Below, in pieces: positions 57,950-64,000 of a stretch of DNA of 64,000 nt (positions within the stretch are counted from its first letter, which is position 1; each line of letters starts with the position of its first letter). Where the stretch lies: assembly GCA_019454045.1 (NCBI GenBank), contig SKCR01020750.1:186001-250000 (forward strand). Reading direction: 5' to 3'. A model generated the notes under the pieces. That model saw only the letters and a list, made by a program, of their open reading frames with translations, made no database searches and had not been told where the DNA came from. Source of the DNA: Zanthoxylum bungeanum (lineage: Eukaryota; Streptophyta; Magnoliopsida; Sapindales; Rutaceae). The position numbers and the translations under genes were made by a program.

Positions 57950-58986
57950 TGTCACACAAGACATCCTCTAGCACTGCCATTCTTCTGCATAACTAAAGTG
58001 CTGCAATCAGGTTTGTTTTGGCCAACTCTATTTAAGGATGCTCACATGTTTGTTATTTTATATGAAATATGCCAAAAGACAGGGAACATCTCAAAAAGGA
58101 ATGAAGGACCACTCCAAAACATCATAGAGGTCGAACTATTTGATGTTTAGGGGATCGACTTCATGGGACCATTTGTTCCGTCATATGGAAACCTCTATAT
58201 TTTAATTACGGTGGACTATATTTCCAAATTGGTATAAGCAACAGCATTGCCATCAAATGACTTGAAAGTGGTACTATAGTTCCTTAAGAAAAATATTTTC
58301 ACTCGCTTTAGGACCCCTTCGAGTAATCATCAGTGATAGTGGCACGTATTTCTACAATATGTACTTCGATGTACTCCTAACTAAATATGGAGTTATGAAT
58401 AAGGTTGTCACTGCGTACCACACGCAGACAAGTGGCCAGGTCAAAGTATCTAATATAGAAATCAAAAGAATTCTGGAGCGCATTGTCAGTACAACAATGA
58501 ATGATTGGTCCAGAAATCTAGATGATATTATGGGCCTACCGGAAAGCTTATAAGACATCAATTGGAATGTCACTATATCTACTGGTGTTCAGAAAGGCAT
58601 GCCATTTTCCTATGGAACTCGAACATAAAGCATATTAGGCGCTGACGAAGTTAAATCTTGATTTGTAAGCAGCGGGCGAGAAACGACTGCTCCAATTGAA
58701 GAACTGGATAAAGTTCGCCTTCATGCCTATGAAAATACCAAATTGTACAAGGAAGACCAAGAAGTGGCATGATCAGAAAATAGTGCACAAACAACTCGAA
58801 CCAATGCAACATGTATTATTGTACCACTCGAGGGTTAAACTCTTCCTTAGAAAATTGAAGTCACGGTGGTCAGGTCTGTTTGTGATCACCCAAGTGTCTC
58901 TGCATGGAGGGGTTGAACTGCAAGACCCCAAATCCAATAGCACATTCAAAGTAAATAGCCAACGGGTCAAACATTATTGGGGATAA
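57950..58986 (+). pseudogene. pol: Athila-like gypsy integrase relic
   Basis: Pieces in order: the end of the zinc-binding domain (QKTGNISKRNEGPLQNIIEV, about 58075-58135), then GIDFMGPFVPSYGNLYILIT (58148-58207) with the first catalytic Asp and VDYISK. LLTKYGVMNKVVTAYH comes next, with the later Glu region QVKVSN (58438-58460; the usual E reads K). The C-terminal module follows: KLKSRWSGLFVITQVSLHGG (58848-58910) and TFKVNSQRVKHYWG up to 58986. The MGPF..YGNLYILV phrase and HYWG end are typical of Athila. At least two frame changes and several stops. Confidence 0.85.
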
Positions 58987-59582
58987 CCCGTCGGGCATCA
59001 AAAATCGACTCTCTCGCTGGCTAGCCTAGCAACTTTGACAGTCATGTTTGGCTGAAGACGTTAAATTTAGTGCTAGTGGGGAGGTAACCTAAGTCAATTT
59101 TTTTTTTTTGCACGCTTTTATTTTTTTAGTTTAAATTGTGTTTATTGCGTGACATATTGAATTTTTTTTTTTGCAGGCAATGACACCAACAAAGCACTCC
59201 AACAGTACAAATCAGACCATCAGATATAGGTCAACACGTAAAAGATTTCTCTTCCTAGGGCACCGCGACGTGCCCTAGAAGAAAAGTGAGGTGGAAAGTT
59301 GAGAGCCAACTCATATTCCACACACCTCTCTCGACTCTATGTGTGCATCCTCCGCTAGTGGTGTAAATTCATCGCCATTTAGGTTCCATTTCACGCTCTT
59401 CCTTTTCATTTATTTGGTATTTGATTTATGGATTGTGTTGAGAATATTATTGTAGTTGGGGGGCAGTGGTATAATTGGACTTAGTGAAGTGTTTAAAAAG
59501 TTGAAACTTAGGGTGAGATTGGATAAAACACCATAATATATGGGAGACTTTGTCAAATTTTTAAAAGATCTAACCACTCTAA
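58987..59582 (+). other. Spacer downstream of integrase relic
   Basis: Two runs of T (about 59098-59110, 59162-59174), no ORF of note. It fits the non-coding stretch after pol in Athila-type elements. Confidence 0.45.
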
Positions 59583-60020
59583 ATGGCGTCCAAAAGATCA
59601 CGCGGGAAGCAAGCTGCAACTTCCTCCGTTGACAGTGCCAAATTCGTGTTTGTGGTTGCCGAGAAACTATATGAGAAGTAGATGGGATAAAAAATTCCTA
59701 TAATTGAGAGAGGATTTGAGGTGGACCCTAGACAATTCCCCATATTGACTCAGTCATAGCGCATCGCCACTGGTCTAAATTATGTTCTCAGCTTGGCCCT
59801 GCAGTTATCCCTGTGGTGAGGAATTCTATACCAATACTTATGAACATGTGAGGTATCAGGTGATGGTATAGAGGCAAGTGGGTTGCATTTGATCGGGCAA
59901 CTATCAATTGGTTCTATGGGCTGTTTCTTGTTAAAGGGGTATAACGTACATATAGACCCGACTCTAATTACGAGATACTCGTGAAGGGTCAACCCGTATG
60001 TAATGACTATATCAATGGAC
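59583..60020 (+). pseudogene. Relic of an Athila-associated 'putative plant transposon protein' ORF
   Basis: Starts MASKRSRGKQAATSS, then FVFVVAEKLYE and IPIIERGFEVD. In a second frame, about 59865-59940, RGKWVAFDRATINWFYGL is clear. The IxERGF and W..F(D/S)..TIN..YGL phrases are familiar from the plant-specific ORF that follows pol in Athila-type elements; its role is unknown. Stops and at least one frameshift. Confidence 0.55.
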
Positions 60021-62079
60021 ATTAACGTAGTTTGGATTATATAATATGTCTATGACAACGAAAGTGAAACTTTAGATTTCTAGTTGAATAACCTAAATTT
60101 AATAATTCTAAATAGTTAATTAAAGAGTTTATTTAATATTCTGAGATTATTGGAGCTCGAAATTATAGGTCCATTTGGTCCCTGTATTATCTCGATATAC
60201 TGTAGCAAATTAAATATAATTGGATAGTCAATTACAGACTCACATATATTATTATTATTATTGTGATTAATGATATACTTTTGAGAGAAGACGAAGCACA
60301 TCAAGCGAAGCACAGCACAGAGACTCAATAGCATTAAGTTAAAGACTGTCGTTGTCGATAAAGTTTCTTTTTTCTCATGCTTTGATGATGTTTCATTTAT
60401 CATTGAATTTTTTTAGAGTTTTTGAGCATGTTTAGTAACTAAACCCTAAATTTAGGGTTGTGATGAAACCCACTATTTTAATTTTATAAAAATTGACTTC
60501 TTATATCTTGTGTGATTTCTCGGCTTATTTATTGAACCTTGTGTTTAAAGCTTCTTAATGTCTGATCACCAATAAAATTGATTTGGTAAAATTAATTGAA
60601 TTTGACAAATGAATTTTAGGTTAAGCCTTTGATTCAATAGCACACGATCTCTTCTTACGGATTTTTCCTGTATGATAGAATTATACCGGTAGAGCATGTG
60701 TAGCCATAATTGGAACCACATCGCAATGAATTCAGAATAAGTAGATTAACATAGAAATATACTTGATCAATTTATTCTGAATATTTGAACATTGATCGGT
60801 GAAATCACACACGTTACACAAGCGCACGTATCGTTCAAGTAGTATAAAATGTATCGATCCCGCGAGGACTTAAAACCTATACTATTAATTTATGAAGCTA
60901 AATTTCTACACGTATATAATTGATTTGATTGTTGGTTGGATGGTGATTTTTATCTAAAACAAACAAGTAAATAAAATTAAGGCAGATTTTAAGTTTTAAA
61001 CATATATGAAAATGTCCGGGGTTGTGATTCCTACCAATATCTTTCTAAAGATGAGTTGATTATTTTATGCTTATGTAATATTTTAGTTTATTAACCTACA
61101 ACACAAATATATGCAAAAGCCTCTTCCGATGGTCAGATACAAATATCTGAAGTAACTCAATTAACTATATTCCTATGTTAATTAAGAAACTCCGAATTCA
61201 TTAAGTTTAAGTTCCAATTATGGCTACCCATGCCCGCAGGTATATTCCTATCCTGGAAGGAAATCCCTAAGGTGAATGTGAGATCGTGAGCTATTGAGTC
61301 TACGACTGAAACCTAAAATCCATTTTCCAAGTTCATTTTAAGTTTACCTAATCAATCTTATTAGTGACCAATTAACAAGAAGCATTAAGAACTAGACTCA
61401 ATAGATAAACCAATACATCACACAAGACATAAAAAAAAGTCAACTTATTAAATCATTGATATTTTCTTTCATCACAATCCTAGACAACGTATTTAGTTAT
61501 GACACATATCTAGGACTATTAAAAACATAAATAAATAAAACATCATGCAATAAGTTGAAAACTAAAAAGTAAAAAATACAACAATGAAATAAAATGTTGG
61601 GGTTTGGGGATCCACTTTTATTATTTCAAATATAGAAATCTCTCTTATTATAATATATAAATTTACATTATATTACCTATCGACCATATAGGCGGTATCC
61701 TGGTTAAGTCAAATTTTAATTAATTTCAACCGATCATAAAGGCGGTATCCAATTAAGTCAGGTTAAAATTAATTTAATTAAGTCCACTCGACCATAAAGG
61801 CGGTATCCAATTAAGTCAGGTTTTAAGATAATTTTTATATTATAAAATAAGGTAGATTAATCTAAATTATAATAATAAAATTTTCACCTTCACCCCAGCA
61901 GAAAGAAGTTGCATACTCATGTTTTAAGTAAAACAAACAAAGTTTTATTATTAAAATAAAAAATAAATACAAGAAAACTGAAATTAAACAAACAAGATAC
62001 TCTCTTCTTAGTTATCTAAGGAAATTCCCTAGAAGAAAGTATGAATTTTCCTTCTGAATCAGGCCTCAAATAATTAAAT
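60021..62079. other. AT-rich intergenic DNA, no gene
   Basis: No coding region. It holds a telo-box palindrome (60442-60459) and a phrase GTATCGATCCCGCGAGGACT (60852-60871), which reminds me of sequence dispersed in plant genomes; I cannot name the element. The tandem repeat at 61679-61835 is listed separately. The left end of D is not sharp (about 62080). Confidence 0.45.
61679..61835 (+). repeat. Three ~58-bp tandem units
   Basis: CGACCATAAAGGCGGTATCC followed by (A/T)(A/G)(T/G)TTAAGTCAGGTT, with spacing of 50-60 bp (near 61680, 61728, 61789). Confidence 0.75.
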
Positions 62080-64000
62080 TACATAAATCCAATTTAGCAA
62101 TTTAATTACCTAAAGTGTATTATATGATTAATCAACTAAATCAATATTTCTAAAACACCAAATTAGTCCAATTAATCATGCTCATTATCATTATCATATG
62201 TGTAACACATAAATGAAAAAATCAAACCCATTACATGCTTTAATGCTCTCGGCCAAGGAAGGATTTTGTGTCCGATTTGGTTTCAATCCAATCGAACCCA
62301 CAATCGACATCAAATCACCATCCTAAATGATTTCCAATACATCCAATGTTCAAAAATCAAAATACCAGACATTCAAGGGCATATACCTATTCGGCCATGG
62401 TGATTAATTTAGGGATTTTATGTTTAATTCAAAATCCAATCCAATTAGTTCCAAATTAACATTATCTTTAATGATTCCAACTCATCAAATGAATCAAAAT
62501 CAAAAATTCCAAGCACCCAAAAATCAATACACATTCGGCCAAGAGGAAATAATTGGGGGAAAATTGTTCTAAACATTTTTTCTTGAAATTGATCAAATCA
62601 ATCTTCAATACAACAACGTTTAAACATGCTCAATCATCCAATTTCATAAAATCATGCTCAAATCCAAAATACCCAATTTTAAGCCCTACATCTTTCATGC
62701 TTGAACCTAAGCTCTTGATGTCATTGTTGGTTATTATCTAGGTCCCAAGATCAAACAAGCAATGAAAACAAAGCGTGAATACATCAACGGAGGTAGCGGA
62801 ATACTCACATCGATCGGTTGAGTCGATTTGAAGGCGAATCAAGGCCAAAAACCCATTGTTATTCACGCCCAAACTGTGCAGTGAACTGCCTCAAAACAGA
62901 ATTTGAGATGACGAAACGGAGCTCCAAGCCTCGTCCGATGGATCCCGGCTCATGGGCGAACCTCCCTACCACCTTCCCAAGACTCGTAAGTGTGCTAGCA
63001 CTTGATTTCTCACCATGAAAATCACTCTTGCTTCCCCTTAGTGTCACGCCAAAATTGTAAAACCAGTGAGCTTTTGCTTGCTATTGGCGTGAGAGAGTGA
63101 GAGAGAATTGAGAGATGAAATGTGTATATGTATTATATTGAAATCATTTCAAGTATATCTTATATACTTATGTGAATTTCAAATGCATTTGCTTTAATTT
63201 GCATTTCATTGCTTTTAAAAGTCAAACCATTAAAGCCATCAAGTACACATCATGTCCATCAAGTCACATCTACTTTATTAAAGTGACATGTTGTCAAGTC
63301 ACATCACTCAAAGTGACAAGTGATTTGACGCTTGATGCGACTGATTGATTTGACGCTTGATGCGACTTGCGTTGCCGCACTCGAATTCGAAATACGAATG
63401 CGCTCGCAATCACACTCGGGCTCGGGTTCGTTAATTCCAAATTAACGATTTTTCCGTCGCGTCGTAATTAAATGATTACGCCTAGCGAATTCACTATTCA
63501 CGTCGCTAACGAATTAATTCTAAATTAATTCGTTCGCCGAGATTAAAATCTAATTTTAAATTCCGCGTCGAAATCTAATTTCATTTAATATATCGAATAT
63601 ATTAATTTACCGATTAATTCCAAATTAATCGTTATCTCTCTCTAGACGATATTTTATCCTAGATAAAATATCTCCGTAATTAATCCTAGATTAATTTTCT
63701 CTCTCTTCTATATAATCCCAGATTATTCAAGAGTGCGAGTTGTGCGTCATCGGTGGATTATCGGGAAGCGACCCATGAGATCTCCGGATACGTTGGCAGT
63801 AAATACGGTCGTCGGAGTATCCGAATCACGTACGTACCATGTACTACGTTCTACCGATTTACGAGACAAGGTCGACTCCTAGCAAAGCACCAAGTCTACC
63901 CAATTCTCCGGACATATCCATTTAAGAATATCAAATATCTGCATCAAGCGTAGTATACGATTGTATTGTGCATATCGGCCCAGTATCGGATAGTCACGTG
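62080..64000 (-). mobile_element. D: fourth copy of the A/B copia family, cut by the window edge
   Basis: Minus-oriented like A. The leader piece 62080-62710 matches 19940-20420, followed by a decayed primer site at about 62711-62723 (TGACATCAAGAGC on the minus strand), then LTR. No coding part is in the window; the leader ends abruptly near 62080, so it is truncated there. Confidence 0.82.
62725..64000 (-). repeat. LTR of D, first 1276 bp in window
   Basis: Plus strand starts TGTTGGTTATTATC and is collinear with A from 20438. The palindrome ladder is at about 63430-63730. Repeats of TGATTTGACGCTTGATGCGA are at about 63320-63372. Confidence 0.88.

Overview
The window looks like intergenic DNA from a flowering plant, probably a eudicot, with a repeat-rich genome. 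The evidence is nested Ty1/copia and Ty3/gypsy LTR retrotransposons, giant solo LTRs, an Athila-like relic, a Mutator-type MITE and tRNA-derived SINE-like units. I see only one convincing host gene, an intronless multi-pass membrane protein at 45869-47269 (+). I do not recognise the species.

The left half, about 1-35.8 kb, is a retrotransposon nest four levels deep, readable from LTR ends, primer-binding sites and target-site duplications (TSDs). The oldest layer is a minus-strand copia element H: LTR 35214-35787, gag 34106-34998, protease to reverse transcriptase 22412-24386, remainder beyond the left edge. Two copies of a second copia family landed in H in opposite orientations. Copy B (24387-34105, +, complete with two LTRs) split the protease active-site region. 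Copy A (17364-22411 visible, -) split the reverse transcriptase. A was then split by a gypsy-type element G1 (1-17363, left end outside), which has LTRs of about 3.4 kb, a dead gag and only the tail of pol. The 3' LTR of G1 was in turn split by a related element G2 (9337-16298, perfect 5-bp TSD). The interior of G2 and much of its 3' LTR are inverted, giving 1.93-kb inverted LTR arms.

From 35.97 to 44.85 kb lies a complete minus-strand gypsy element F: 0.9-kb LTRs, perfect 5-bp TSD, gag and protease readable, but reverse transcriptase, RNase H and integrase absent. Their place is taken by long two-tier tandem arrays (83-bp and about 45-bp units) inside a 1.6-kb higher-order duplication. A MULE-like MITE (44897-45564) sits about 300 bp upstream of the host gene.

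Downstream of the gene are two giant solo LTRs of one family, E1 (48578-52172) and E2 (53943-57689), both flanked by 5-bp TSDs. They are followed by an Athila-like integrase and downstream-ORF relic (about 57.95-60.02 kb), anonymous AT-rich DNA with a small tandem repeat, and a fourth copy D of the A/B copia family running off the right end.

The most unusual signal is a ladder of short palindromes in the A/B/D copia family. Arms of 5-9 bp flank a 3-nt centre (mostly CCA/TGG), with about ten in a row over 310 bp of LTR and more in the leader, recurring in all four LTR copies. I found no defence system, CRISPR array, gene cluster or RNA gene. The interest lies in retrotransposon architecture, not in a new enzymatic system.
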